From the NCBI GenBank assembly GCA_021647585.1, contig JAKIUK010000048.1:1-32866 (forward strand): a stretch of 32,866 nt of DNA. The letters are read 5' to 3'. Each line of letters opens with the position of its first letter. Position 1 is the stretch's first letter. This DNA is from Methylococcaceae bacterium. GTDB taxonomy: Bacteria; Pseudomonadota; Gammaproteobacteria; Methylococcales; Methylomonadaceae. A program made the translations under genes and the position numbers. This document shows, one piece after another, positions 15,531-24,362 of the stretch. The notes beneath the pieces were generated by a model. That model did not search any database, was not told where the DNA came from, and worked only from the letters and a program-made list of their open reading frames with translations.

Positions 15531-16168
15531 TTTTATACAGCTATTTCAGAAGTTCCGCTGCTTTTCGTGTACGTATTGCACTTAATATAAAAGCAATTGA
15601 CTATCAAATTCGTCCCATTCATCTGCTAAAAAACGGCGGGCAACAGCATCAACCTGAATATCTGCAATTGAACCCCCAGGGGCTGTTGCCGGTACTGGCA
15701 ATCGATGATTTAATTATCAGTCAGTCGTCTGCCATCATTGAATATCTGGAACAGATCTATCCTAGTCCTGCTATGTTACCCGAGTTAGCAATTGACAAAG
15801 CATACGTACGTTCATTAGCACAAATAATTGCCTGTGATATTCATCCGTTAAACAATCTTAGGGTTCAGGAGTATCTGCAAAAAAAATGGGATAATGAGGA
15901 TGACAAACAGCTTTGGTATCACCATTGGATACAGCAGGGATTTTCAGCTTTTGAGCAGCGACTGGAAGAAAATGATAACAATGGTTTATTCTGCTTTAGC
16001 AATATTCCTGGGATAGCCGACGCTTTTCTAATTCCCCAAGTCTATAATGCACTGAGGTATAGCTGTAATATACAACCCTATCCCTTGATCAAAGGTATTT
16101 ATGATAACTGTATGCAACAAATCGCCTTTGTCAATGCCGCGCCGGAAAATCAGCCTGATGCTGAATAA
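15521..16168 (+). CDS. maiA: Maleylacetoacetate isomerase (zeta-class GST)
   Basis: Glutathione-dependent cis-trans isomerase converting maleylacetoacetate to fumarylacetoacetate. The N-terminal thioredoxin-like domain has the zeta-GST signature YFRSSAAFRVRIALNIK, with the catalytic serine pair at 11-12, then NPQGLLPVL and QSSAIIEYLE, the glutathione gamma-glutamyl site. The C-terminal helical domain starts near residue 85. It starts with GTG, has AGAGG seven bases upstream, and overlaps the fahA stop by 10 bp. The operon ends here: the convergent kynU stop is five bases away, with no room for a separate terminator. Confidence 0.95.
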   Translation: MAIILYSYFRSSAAFRVRIALNIKAIDYQIRPIHLLKNGGQQHQPEYLQLNPQGLLPVLAIDDLIISQSSAIIEYLEQIYPSPAMLPELAIDKAYVRSLAQIIACDIHPLNNLRVQEYLQKKWDNEDDKQLWYHHWIQQGFSAFEQRLEENDNNGLFCFSNIPGIADAFLIPQVYNALRYSCNIQPYPLIKGIYDNCMQQIAFVNAAPENQPDAE

Positions 16169-16173
16169 CTGAA

Positions 16174-17409
16174 TTAATACATTTTCCAGATTTTAGACAA
16201 CGTGTTAATGGCTATTGACAGTTCTTGATTTGTATTGAGTAAATCCGGACATAAACGTAATAGGTTTTCTCGACAATCACAAATTACCCCGGCATGTTTA
16301 AGCTGAGTCATGATAGCCTCAGCCTGTGGATGAGGAATGGCAATAAAAGCACCGCGATTACCGGCTTTACCCAGATAGGGAATATCGTGTTGCTGTAATA
16401 AATTCTCTATAAAACGTTGCTGTTGTAAAGAATAAGTGCGCAGGCGCTGCACTCCAATTCCTAAAGTGAATTTTAAACCCGCGCGTGCTTGATAAAAGGG
16501 CAGAATAGCTGGTGTAGATTCCAGAAAGGCATTACCACCGCTGGCAAATTGAGGTGTTTCCGGTCGCTCGAAAGCAAACATTTGATCCTGAGCGAACCAG
16601 CCTGTATCCAGTGTTCGCAACGAACCATCGAGGTGGCGGGGGTGTATGTAAAGCCAGCTAGCGCCCGGACCACCTCGCAAGTATTTATAACTTCCACCGA
16701 TAGCAAAATCAATATCCAGTTCTGTCACATTAATAGGAACAACCCCGGCAGCATGATATAAATCCAGCATAATCAGAGTATGCTGCTGATGAGCAGCATT
16801 GACTAAAGTTTTCAGGTCGTTTAATAATTGACCACTAGTAAAAAACACCATTGAGAGCACGATTAACTCAGGTTTATTGTGCAAGGCGGTAACAAAATCA
16901 TCCAGCTGATAACCATTACTATTCTTGGCTTTGATAGTTTTAAGTTGAATATGTTTACGCTGTGAGAAAATTTTAAGGATAAAGTCAATCGAGTTAAATT
17001 CATCCATGCTGGTCACCACTTTAATGGGCTTGTCGTAACAGTTAAGAATAGCCCTTAGGCCTTGACCTGCACTGGTTTTAGGAATAATGCAATCGGCACT
17101 GTCAGCAGTAATGAGCATTGCTGTTTGTTGACGAAAAGCCTGCATTTCGGCAAACCAATGCTTCCAGGCATCCTCACGGCCGTAACTCCAATGTTGCAAA
17201 CCTTCAATGACATCTTTTTCAGTTTGATCCAGCATTCGTCCCAGGGAATGATTAGCTAAATAAATCGCTTGTGTATTTTGTAAGGAATTGGAAAATAACG
17301 GGCGAATATATTGATGAACAAACGTTTCATTCAAAGCCTTTGTATTTAAAGCGCTAATTGCAGCTTCAAATGCATTATTTTTGGCTGTTGTGCTGTTTTT
17401 ATTAGACAT
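16174..17409 (-). CDS. kynU: Kynureninase-like PLP enzyme
   Basis: Class V aminotransferase-fold enzyme expected to cleave kynurenine to anthranilate and alanine. It has 411 residues, the usual length. The PLP lysine is K242 in the family signature GGSYKYLRGGPGASWLYIHP. The cofactor aspartate is in MLDLYHAAGVVPI (D216), and YLANHSLGRML (50-60) matches the kynureninase N-terminal block. It follows aacS by 21 bp on the same strand, so the two are probably co-transcribed. TDO is nearby but on another transcript, and no kynurenine formamidase or anthranilate-degrading gene is visible. Somewhat divergent from well-studied kynureninases; other PLP lyases of the family are the alternative. Confidence 0.88.
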   Translation of the reverse strand: MSNKNSTTAKNNAFEAAISALNTKALNETFVHQYIRPLFSNSLQNTQAIYLANHSLGRMLDQTEKDVIEGLQHWSYGREDAWKHWFAEMQAFRQQTAMLITADSADCIIPKTSAGQGLRAILNCYDKPIKVVTSMDEFNSIDFILKIFSQRKHIQLKTIKAKNSNGYQLDDFVTALHNKPELIVLSMVFFTSGQLLNDLKTLVNAAHQQHTLIMLDLYHAAGVVPINVTELDIDFAIGGSYKYLRGGPGASWLYIHPRHLDGSLRTLDTGWFAQDQMFAFERPETPQFASGGNAFLESTPAILPFYQARAGLKFTLGIGVQRLRTYSLQQQRFIENLLQQHDIPYLGKAGNRGAFIAIPHPQAEAIMTQLKHAGVICDCRENLLRLCPDLLNTNQELSIAINTLSKIWKMY

Positions 17410-17430
17410 AAAAAGACATTATTTAAACGG

Positions 17431-19377
17431 TTAATTTTTTATTTCAGAAAATTGTTTTAAAGCTTCTGGATTAGCCAGTGCATGAATATTTTTTACCGAG
17501 CGACCATTGATAATATCCCGTACAGCCAGTTCGACAATCTTACCGCTTTTGGTTCGTGGAATATCTGTCACTTGCTGAATGATTGCCGGGACGTGGTGAG
17601 GGGAGGCGTTGTGTCGAATGCGTTTTTTAATTTTTGTTGTTATTTGCTCGGTTAATGTTAAGCCATTGCCTAATACCACGAATAAAATTATCCTACAATC
17701 TCCCCGATATTGTTGACCCACCACCAGGCTTTCCATAACTTCTTCAAGCTGATCCACTTGTCGGTATATTTCTGCTGTTCCGATTCGTACGCCACCGGGA
17801 TTTAAAACAGCATCCGAACGGCCGTAAATAATCATGCCATCATTCTCGGTCAATTCGACATAATCCCCATGCCACCAGGCCCCTGGGTATTTATCAAAAT
17901 AGGCCGCCTGGTATTTACGCTGTTCTGGGTCATTCCAGAAACCAATGGGCATGGAGGGAAAAGATGCAGTGCATACCAGCTCGCCTTTTTTCTTTCGTAT
18001 AGATTGGCCGCTATCATTATAGACATCGACTTTCATCGCCAGACCTCTGCACTGAATTTCTCCTTGGCGTACAGGCAGGATCGGACAACCTAGAACAAAA
18101 CAGGAAATAATGTCGCTGCCGCCTGAAATAGAAGACAAACAGACATCTGATTTAATAGCTTCATAGACATAATCAAATCCTTCGGGAACTAAAGGTGAGC
18201 CGGTCGACAAAATAGTCTGAAGCGAACAAAGGTTGTGGGTTTTTTTGGGTTTAATTCCAGACTTTTTGATGACATCAATATACTTTGCTGAAATGCCAAA
18301 GATATTGATTTTATAATCATCGATTAAATCGAAGAGTGCCTGGGGAGTAGGATAAAGCGGCGAACCGTCATAAAGCACTAATGTAGCACCAGAGGCCAAA
18401 CCAGAAGCCAGCCAGTTCCACATCATCCAGCCACAAGTGGTGTAGTAAAATAGCCGGTCACCTGGATGAACATCCACGTGTAGTAAGTGTTCCTTCATAT
18501 GTTGCAATAGCGTTCCTCCGACACCATGAACAATACATTTCGGTGGGCCGGTGGTTCCTGATGAAAAAAGAATAAACAACGGGTCATTAAATGCGGTTTG
18601 AGTATATGCTATCGGTTCGTCAGCAGAATAGTCAGCAATATAATCCTGCCATAAGGTCTGCTGATTTTCGGTTAAAGTAGCCTCTTTTTGCAAAAAAGGA
18701 ATCATCACCACTTGCTGGATAGAAGGGATGGCTTTAAGTAATGGTTTGACTTGATCGGAGCGTTGATACTGTCTGCCATTAAAATAATAGCCGTCAGAAA
18801 CAAATAGAACTTTAGGATTGATTTGACTGAAGCGATCGATAATTCCGTCTACCCCAAAATCAGGGGAACAACTGGACCAAACAGCGCCGATACTGCTGGT
18901 TGCCAGCATGGCAATTATAGTTTCAGGTAGATTAGGCAATACTGCTGCCACCCGATCACCTTGGGTAACTCCGTTGCCACGTAATGCTTGGGCTAGCCGG
19001 GACACACTGGCGTTTAATTCAGCGTATGAAAGCTGTTGCTTATAGCCATTTTCACTTTTAAACAGTATGGCACACTGATTTTTATCGCTATTGCCCAATA
19101 AGTTTTGCGCATAATTCAAGTGAGCCTCTGGAAACCATTTAGCACCGGGTATCTTGTCCACATCCAAAACGGTGATTGTACCTTTGTTTGCAGCCTTAAT
19201 TTGTGCAAAATCCCAGAATAATTTCCAGAAGTCTTCAGGGTAGTCTATAGACCAGCGGTAAAGATCTGCGTAATTTTTAACCTTGATGTTGTATTTTTCG
19301 CATACTCTTGCAATAAAGCGAGTGATATTGGCATTTTGTTGCCTTACCAACGGGGGCTGCCACAGTACTTTACTCAT
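17431..19377 (-). CDS. aacS: Acetoacetyl-CoA synthetase
   Basis: ATP-dependent activation of acetoacetate to acetoacetyl-CoA. It is an ANL-superfamily ligase of 648 residues with the AacS N-terminal block (WKLFWDFAQIKA...AKWFPEAHLNYAQNLL), the P-loop-like FILFSSGTTGPPKCIVHG (268-285), TTCGWMMWNWLASGLASGAT, and the C-terminal catalytic lysine K613 in PRTKSGKIVELAVRDII. Acetoacetate is the shared product of the tyrosine operon and of HMG-CoA lyase encoded on either side, so the gene sits at the junction of both pathways. The 83-residue gene upstream is on the same strand, 64 bp away. Confidence 0.96.
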   Translation of the reverse strand: MSKVLWQPPLVRQQNANITRFIARVCEKYNIKVKNYADLYRWSIDYPEDFWKLFWDFAQIKAANKGTITVLDVDKIPGAKWFPEAHLNYAQNLLGNSDKNQCAILFKSENGYKQQLSYAELNASVSRLAQALRGNGVTQGDRVAAVLPNLPETIIAMLATSSIGAVWSSCSPDFGVDGIIDRFSQINPKVLFVSDGYYFNGRQYQRSDQVKPLLKAIPSIQQVVMIPFLQKEATLTENQQTLWQDYIADYSADEPIAYTQTAFNDPLFILFSSGTTGPPKCIVHGVGGTLLQHMKEHLLHVDVHPGDRLFYYTTCGWMMWNWLASGLASGATLVLYDGSPLYPTPQALFDLIDDYKINIFGISAKYIDVIKKSGIKPKKTHNLCSLQTILSTGSPLVPEGFDYVYEAIKSDVCLSSISGGSDIISCFVLGCPILPVRQGEIQCRGLAMKVDVYNDSGQSIRKKKGELVCTASFPSMPIGFWNDPEQRKYQAAYFDKYPGAWWHGDYVELTENDGMIIYGRSDAVLNPGGVRIGTAEIYRQVDQLEEVMESLVVGQQYRGDCRIILFVVLGNGLTLTEQITTKIKKRIRHNASPHHVPAIIQQVTDIPRTKSGKIVELAVRDIINGRSVKNIHALANPEALKQFSEIKN

Positions 19378-19441
19378 AATTCCACCGAGTATTTATCAAT
19401 TGATATTAAGAGCTGGTTTTAACTCTATTAGTTCAGCAATG

Positions 19442-19693
19442 TTAGTTATTCAGGGTATTTCCACCTCCCTTAAGCACTCTAAAACCATATTTACGCATTT
19501 CTTCTTTAACGAAGTTATTAAACTGCTTTTTCTCAATCTTGTTTGTCAGTTTATCTATACTCCAAATTGAAGCTGTTTCAACACCAAATTGAGTATAAAT
19601 CCTGACATATTCTTCAGCCAGACGATGCAGTTTGAAATTTTGAAAATCGACTGCGATAACTTTTTTTTCTCGCTTTTGACTCATACTATTCAT
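19442..19693 (-). CDS. Hypothetical protein, 83 residues
   Basis: I do not recognise this family. The predicted protein is basic and soluble, with a lysine/arginine-rich N-terminus (MNSMSQKREKKVIAVDF), a middle rich in aromatic and charged residues, and a lysine-rich helix (KIEKKQFNNFVKEEMRKYG). AGGA precedes the ATG by about ten bases. The last residues (GGGNTLNN) are encoded by a 13-base match to the end of the palindromic mobile element, so its original C-terminus was probably altered. It lies upstream of aacS in the same direction and may share its transcript. Confidence 0.5.
   Translation of the reverse strand: MNSMSQKREKKVIAVDFQNFKLHRLAEEYVRIYTQFGVETASIWSIDKLTNKIEKKQFNNFVKEEMRKYGFRVLKGGGNTLNN
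19458..19472. repeat. Remnant end of the palindromic element
   Basis: TTTCCACCTCCCT followed by TA matches the right end of the element at 19743-19906 over 13 bases and has the same TTA after CCTCCC. The other end is missing. It lies inside the 3' end of the 83-residue gene. Confidence 0.5.
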
Positions 19694-19742
19694 AACGGTT
19701 ACTTCCTATTTAGGCTGTACAAAACTATACCTGTACTTGTGC

Positions 19743-19906
19743 TTAGGGAGGTGGAAACAAATAATTATCCAATCTCACTTGCCTTTTTATCCCTGCTTAA
19801 ATCTTCTCAATCGTCACGTAGAATAACTATGCTCCTCTTGAGAAGATTTAAGCAGAAATAAACTACTGCATGATATTTGGATGATTATTTGTTTCCACCT
19901 CCCTTA
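19743..19906. mobile_element. Palindromic mobile element, full-length 158-bp MITE-like copy
   Basis: Terminal inverted repeats of 28 bases (19745-19772 and 19877-19904; GGGAGGTGGAAACAAATAA at the outer end) differ at one position. From GGG to CCC the element is 158 bp and is flanked by TTA on both sides (19743-19745 and 19904-19906), an apparent 3-bp target duplication. A second, internal inverted repeat (CTGCTTAAATCTTCTCAA and its complement, 19793-19810 and 19834-19856 region) forms a nested hairpin. No protein is encoded, so it would need a transposase from elsewhere. It occupies the divergent promoter region between the 83-residue gene and liuC. Confidence 0.82.
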
Positions 19907-20009
19907 GAACAGAAATTACTTCGATAATTCATTGCCAAAATCGTGGAATTGAATTGATTTGTTGTTTCACTGTCAAATTAGCAATATTTGGCTGTTTTTA
20001 GGTTAGTAA

Positions 20010-20816
20010 ATGTCAGAACATCCTTGTTTGTTGCAAATCAATTCTGGTGGAATTGCTACCTTGTCTTTGAATAGACCTGACGTGCATAATGCCTTGGACG
20101 AGGCCACAGTTAATTTATTGATAAAGTACCTTCATGAACTGGAAGAAAACACTTTAGTTCGGGCTATTGTGCTTACATCAACAGGGAAAAACTTTTGTTC
20201 TGGGGCTGATCTTAAATGGATGCTCAGTAGTGATGAGCATATGGCTGAAGGCGAAGACTCTGTAGCACAGAAACTTGCAGAATTGATGCAGGTTTTACAC
20301 AGTCATTTTAAACCGACTATTGCTTTAGTCACTGGCGCAACATATGGTGGTGGTGCAGGATTAGTTGCTTGCTGTGACATTGCTTTAGCCAGCCGGGATG
20401 CCCATTTTTGTTTTTCAGAAGTTCGTTTAGGCCTTATCCCGTCGGTCATTAGTCCTTATGTTATTAGGGCCATAGGTGAACGGTTAGCCCGACGTTATTT
20501 TTTAACAGCGGAACATTTTGATGCCCAGGAAGCTTATCGTATCGGCTTGGTTCATGAAGTTGTCGAAGGAAGCAACTTTCAACAATGTTTAAACAAAATA
20601 ACGGACGCATTAATTGCTGGTGGACCCTGTGCCCTGACACGAACCAAAGAAATTGTAGGTGTAATCTCTACAGCAGCACTGGATGATAGCCTTATACGAA
20701 AAACTGTTGAATGGATCGCTGAAGTGCGCAAAACTCCAGAAGCAAAAGAAGGCATATCAGCCTTCATAAAAAAGCGCACTGCTTTATGGTTAAAAGGGGC
20801 AAAAGGAAAATCATGA
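20010..20816 (+). CDS. liuC: Methylglutaconyl-CoA hydratase (LiuC/AtuE-type crotonase)
   Basis: Crotonase-fold hydratase proposed to convert 3-methylglutaconyl-CoA to HMG-CoA in leucine breakdown. It has the oxyanion-hole blocks FCSGADLKWM (62-71) and GATYGGGAGLVACCDIALA (109-127). The SEVRLGLIPSVISPYVIRAIGERLARRYFLTAE segment, in which E137 is the likely catalytic base, is characteristic of the LiuC/AtuE group. HMG-CoA lyase follows with an ATGA overlap, which strongly supports the substrate assignment. The acyl-CoA dehydrogenase and biotin carboxylase that normally precede it in liu operons are not in the window. Confidence 0.9.
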   Translation: MSEHPCLLQINSGGIATLSLNRPDVHNALDEATVNLLIKYLHELEENTLVRAIVLTSTGKNFCSGADLKWMLSSDEHMAEGEDSVAQKLAELMQVLHSHFKPTIALVTGATYGGGAGLVACCDIALASRDAHFCFSEVRLGLIPSVISPYVIRAIGERLARRYFLTAEHFDAQEAYRIGLVHEVVEGSNFQQCLNKITDALIAGGPCALTRTKEIVGVISTAALDDSLIRKTVEWIAEVRKTPEAKEGISAFIKKRTALWLKGAKGKS

Positions 20817-21763
20817 GCCTTACATTAGTGAACCACACTCGATTTATTCAGTCCAGGAAGCTGCCTAAACAGGTGAAACTGGTTGAAGTCGGTCCTCGCG
20901 ATGGACTACAAAATCAGCCGATAGCGGTTTCTGTCAAAGATAAAGTTGCCTTTATTGACTGCCTTTCAAACTGTGGTTTTAAAGCAATTGAGACGGGTAG
21001 TCTGGTGTCTCCGCAACGAATGCCACAAATGGCAGGAAGCGACAGTGTTTATCAACAAATTGATCAGCATGAGGACACTGAATATATAATGTTGGTGGCT
21101 AATCAAAAAGGCCTGGAAAGTGCTATGGCATGTCAGTTGAAAAATATCGCCGTGTTTTGTGCTGCAACAGATGCCTTTTCATTAAACAATATCCATTGCT
21201 CAGTTAATGAAAGCATGGATATCATTCAATCCATTTGCCAGCAGGCCAAGGCGAATAACATTGCGATCAGAGGATATATTTCATGTGTACTGGGTTGTCC
21301 CTATCAGGGTGAAGTCGATTTAAATAGGATCAGTCAATTGGCTGCAAAGTTATATGAGTATGGCTGTTATGAAATCTCCTTGGGAGATACCATTGGTGTT
21401 GGCACTCCAGGCATGGTAATAGAGCTGCTAACTGCTGTTAGTCAAACTATTCCTATTGATAACATTGCCGTGCATTTTCATGATACATACGGGCAGGCAT
21501 TAGCAAATGTTTTGGCTGCTTTACAGTTTGGCATTCAAACTGTCGATTGCTCAGTGAGCGGGTTAGGAGGTTGTCCTTATGCACCTGGAGCTTCAGGTAA
21601 TGTTGCCAGTGAAGATGTTGTCTATATGCTGAATGGTCTTGGAATTAAAACCGGAATTGACCTTGATAAATTGTTATCTACAAGCTGGTTTATTGATGAC
21701 ATATTAGACCGGCAGCCCTCTGCCAAAGTATCATTGGCTATTGCTTCAAAGCAGAAAATGTAA
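20813..21763 (+). CDS. liuE: Hydroxymethylglutaryl-CoA lyase
   Basis: Splits HMG-CoA into acetyl-CoA and acetoacetate (also named mvaB). DRE-TIM metallolyase, 316 residues from the ATG at 20813. Key residues are R29-D30 in VEVGPRDGLQNQP, metal ligands H221 and H223 in AVHFHDTYGQALANV, and the catalytic cysteine C254 in SGLGGCPYAPGASGNVASED. The frame is open from 20786, but AAGGA lies about six bases before 20813 and that ATG overlaps the liuC stop by four bases. The product acetoacetate is the substrate of AacS encoded just upstream on the other strand. Confidence 0.95.
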   Translation: MSLTLVNHTRFIQSRKLPKQVKLVEVGPRDGLQNQPIAVSVKDKVAFIDCLSNCGFKAIETGSLVSPQRMPQMAGSDSVYQQIDQHEDTEYIMLVANQKGLESAMACQLKNIAVFCAATDAFSLNNIHCSVNESMDIIQSICQQAKANNIAIRGYISCVLGCPYQGEVDLNRISQLAAKLYEYGCYEISLGDTIGVGTPGMVIELLTAVSQTIPIDNIAVHFHDTYGQALANVLAALQFGIQTVDCSVSGLGGCPYAPGASGNVASEDVVYMLNGLGIKTGIDLDKLLSTSWFIDDILDRQPSAKVSLAIASKQKM

Positions 21764-21825
21764 CATGTATTGAACAAGTAAGGTTTTCGAATATCAAACA
21801 GAAATAACAATAGCAAGGAGCAAAA

Positions 21826-22959
21826 ATGGATAATATTTTTGATTTTGCAGATGAATTGGGCCCCTCAAAAATCACCCATATCTACGAGCCATCAGTAGGC
21901 ATGAAGGGTATTCTGGTTATTGATAATATTGCAGCAGGGCCATCTATAGGCGGATTGAGGATAGCACCTGATGTCAGTGTTGAAGAATGCGTTCGTCTGG
22001 CTCGGGCAATGACTTTAAAAAATGCGGCTGCTGGACTTCCTCACGGCGGTGGTAAAATGGTCATCTATGGTGATCCTAAAATGCCGAAACAACAGAAAGA
22101 GCTTATTGTCCGTTCTGCAGCAGCTTCTTTGCGTAACCAGGAAGCTTATATTTTTGGCCCTGATATGGGCACTAATGAAGAATGTATGGCTTGGGTCAGG
22201 GATGAGAATGGGCGTTCTGTTGGCCTGCCCCGAGAGTTAGGCGGTATACCTTTGGATGAGATTGGCGCTACCGGGTGGGGCGTAATACATGCAATAGAAA
22301 TTGCTTTACGCTATCAAAACTTTGATCTTGAATCTGCCCGAATCGTTATCCAGGGATTTGGCTCTGTTGGCAAACATTGCGCGCGTTTTTTAACCCAGAA
22401 AGGGGCAATAGTCATCGCAGCCAATGATAGTCGCGGCACTATTTTTAATCCAGAAGGTCTGGATATCAATGCGTTATTTGAACTTAAGCAGCAAGGACGA
22501 AGTGTTGCTGATTTCGATAAGGGTGAGCAATTAGACAAAGATGCCATTGTTGAGATTGAGTGTGATATCTGGATTCCAGCAGCCAGACCCGATGTTATTA
22601 ACGAAAATAATGCGCATCGTTTGAAAACCAAGCTGGTAGTGGAAGGTGCAAATATACCGATTACCTTGGCAGCGGAACAAATACTATATGAACGTGGGAT
22701 CACCTGTATTCCTGATTTTATAGCGAACGCGGGTGGCGTTATTTGTGCTGCCATGGAATATCAAGGCACAACGCAGACTGCGGCGATGCAAAGCATTGCG
22801 GAAAAAGTGGCAGGAAATACCGAGATGGTATTAAAAATAGCAACTGATGAAAAAATTCAGCCACGGGATGCTGCGATTCGAATGGCTACGAAAAGGGTTA
22901 AGAAGGTAATGTCGATGAGGCGTTGGTCGTTGTTTTCCTCTGCACCTCATTTTCTTTAA
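21826..22959 (+). CDS. Glu/Leu/Phe/Val dehydrogenase (GDH-like)
   Basis: NAD(P)-dependent oxidative deaminase of amino acids. The catalytic domain has GGLRIAPDVSVEE, MTLKNAAAGLPHGGGK with the paired lysines K65 and K77, and GPDMGTNEE with D113. The Rossmann domain has GFGSVG (177-182). DFIANAGGVICAA closes the site. It is nearer to glutamate dehydrogenases than to leucine dehydrogenase in these blocks, yet at 377 residues lacks roughly 40-50 N-terminal residues of ordinary bacterial GDH. AAGGAG is at a good distance from the ATG. It may regenerate 2-oxoglutarate or deaminate a hydrophobic amino acid; sequence alone does not decide. Confidence 0.88.
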   Translation: MDNIFDFADELGPSKITHIYEPSVGMKGILVIDNIAAGPSIGGLRIAPDVSVEECVRLARAMTLKNAAAGLPHGGGKMVIYGDPKMPKQQKELIVRSAAASLRNQEAYIFGPDMGTNEECMAWVRDENGRSVGLPRELGGIPLDEIGATGWGVIHAIEIALRYQNFDLESARIVIQGFGSVGKHCARFLTQKGAIVIAANDSRGTIFNPEGLDINALFELKQQGRSVADFDKGEQLDKDAIVEIECDIWIPAARPDVINENNAHRLKTKLVVEGANIPITLAAEQILYERGITCIPDFIANAGGVICAAMEYQGTTQTAAMQSIAEKVAGNTEMVLKIATDEKIQPRDAAIRMATKRVKKVMSMRRWSLFSSAPHFL

Positions 22960-23231
22960 TGTGGATTTTTGCTTCAAATTTAAGTCAGATGATATCAGTT
23001 ATCTCTATTTATCAGTGAAATAGAATGACCACAAATAGAGTTAGGGAGATGAATATTTGTTTCCACCTCCCTTATTATCGCAGTGGCTGCTAAGCTACAA
23101 AAAATCAAGATGGGTGAAATTATGATAGCAGAGCGTAATTAGAAGGTCTGAAATCACAATCAGTATTATATTGGGAATCTTTTACTCACTTTAATGTCGA
23201 ATTCAGTAACTCATTTCAGAAGGCATGAACG
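22960..23231. other. Intergenic region between the two dehydrogenase genes
   Basis: About 270 bp without a gene. It holds the short palindromic element at 23041-23074 and presumably a promoter for the leucine dehydrogenase-bkd operon, but I cannot point to convincing -35 and -10 elements. AAGG lies eight bases before the downstream ATG. Confidence 0.4.
23041..23074. mobile_element. Palindromic mobile element, 28-bp deletion copy
   Basis: GGGAGATGAATATTTGTTT followed by CCACCTCCC (23044-23071) is the outer part of both ends of the element at 19743-19906 with the interior missing. TTA flanks it on both sides (23041-23043 and 23072-23074), the same arrangement as the two larger copies. Confidence 0.7.
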
Positions 23232-24341
23232 ATGTATACAGCCATGTCACCCAATACCTTCCCCTATCCAGTACCCAGGGAAATAGAAGATCATTCAAAG
23301 CTGGGTATTTTTGATCATGCTGCAGTACATGGGATGGAGGATTTGCATTTTAAGGTTGATCCAGCCTCTGGGTTGAAAGCAATTATTGCGATTCACAGTA
23401 CACGTAAAGGTTCAGCTCTGGGTGGAACGCGTTGCTTACAATACCCTTCAGAGCATCATGCCCTGGAAGATGCCATGCGTCTGGCAAAAGGCATGAGTTA
23501 TAAAAGTGCTTATGCCGGTTTGCCTTATGGCGGGGGTAAAGCGGTGTTACTACGGCCGGAAAAAATTGTCGATCCTGATGCTTACTTTGAATGCTATGGT
23601 GAGTTTATTGATACCTTTAACGGCCGCTTTATTACTGCTGTGGATGTTGGCACTAAAGTATCTGATATGGATATCATCGTCCGTAAGACCAAGTATGTTT
23701 TAAGTACCTCAGCAGATTCTGGAGACCCGTCCTTGCACACGGCTCTGGGAGTGTTAAATGCGATAAAAGCGGCGATTAAAGTAAAACTGGACAGGAGTGA
23801 TCTGGAAGGTACTTTGGTTGCTATTCAAGGGGTCGGCAAAGTGGGCTTACACCTCGTCCGGTTGCTACATGAAAATGGCGCAAAATTAGCCATTAGTGAC
23901 ATTGATCAACTGGCTGTTCAGCGTTGTGCTGATGAATTTGGGGCAATAGCTATAGCTCCCAAGAAAATCATTGATTTTAAATGTGATGTGTTATCACCCT
24001 GTGCACTCGGCAGCATTATCAATGACCAGACAATTCATCGTATCAAGGCAAAAATCGTCTGTGGTGCTGCCAATAATCAATTGGCTGAAGATGTTCATGG
24101 CGATATTCTAAGTCAGAAAAATATTTTTTACGTACCGGATTATGTAGTTAATGCCGGGGGCTTGATCCACGTCATCTATGGTAACAGCATTGAGACTAAT
24201 CAACGGATTGATGCAATTTATGATTCAGTTTGCCATATTTATCAACAGTCGCTAACAGATAAACAACCTTGTCATCGTGTAGCCAACAAGATTGCTGAAC
24301 AAATTGTTTCTGGGTCCAGGCAGGTAGTAGCGCATATGTAA
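23232..24341 (+). CDS. ldh: Leucine dehydrogenase
   Basis: NAD-dependent deamination of leucine, valine and isoleucine to their 2-oxoacids. Characteristic blocks are SALGGTRCLQYPSEHHALEDAMRLA (62-86), the lysine pair K91/K103 in MSYKSAYAGLPYGGGKAVLL, AVDVGTKVSDMD with D138, the nucleotide-binding IQGVGKVG and a C-terminal VVNAGGLIHV. At 369 residues it is normal for the family. It starts the run ldh-E1alpha-E1beta-E2-thioesterase, whose next enzymes use its products, so branched-chain amino acids are the likely substrates rather than phenylalanine. Confidence 0.92.
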   Translation: MYTAMSPNTFPYPVPREIEDHSKLGIFDHAAVHGMEDLHFKVDPASGLKAIIAIHSTRKGSALGGTRCLQYPSEHHALEDAMRLAKGMSYKSAYAGLPYGGGKAVLLRPEKIVDPDAYFECYGEFIDTFNGRFITAVDVGTKVSDMDIIVRKTKYVLSTSADSGDPSLHTALGVLNAIKAAIKVKLDRSDLEGTLVAIQGVGKVGLHLVRLLHENGAKLAISDIDQLAVQRCADEFGAIAIAPKKIIDFKCDVLSPCALGSIINDQTIHRIKAKIVCGAANNQLAEDVHGDILSQKNIFYVPDYVVNAGGLIHVIYGNSIETNQRIDAIYDSVCHIYQQSLTDKQPCHRVANKIAEQIVSGSRQVVAHM

Positions 24342-24362
24342 CAGACAGAAGAAGGAGAAATG

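Noticed and set aside
22314..22754. Long minus-strand frame (146 codons) inside the GDH-like gene
   Set aside because: Antisense to clearly conserved dehydrogenase sequence; no ribosome binding site and low-complexity composition.
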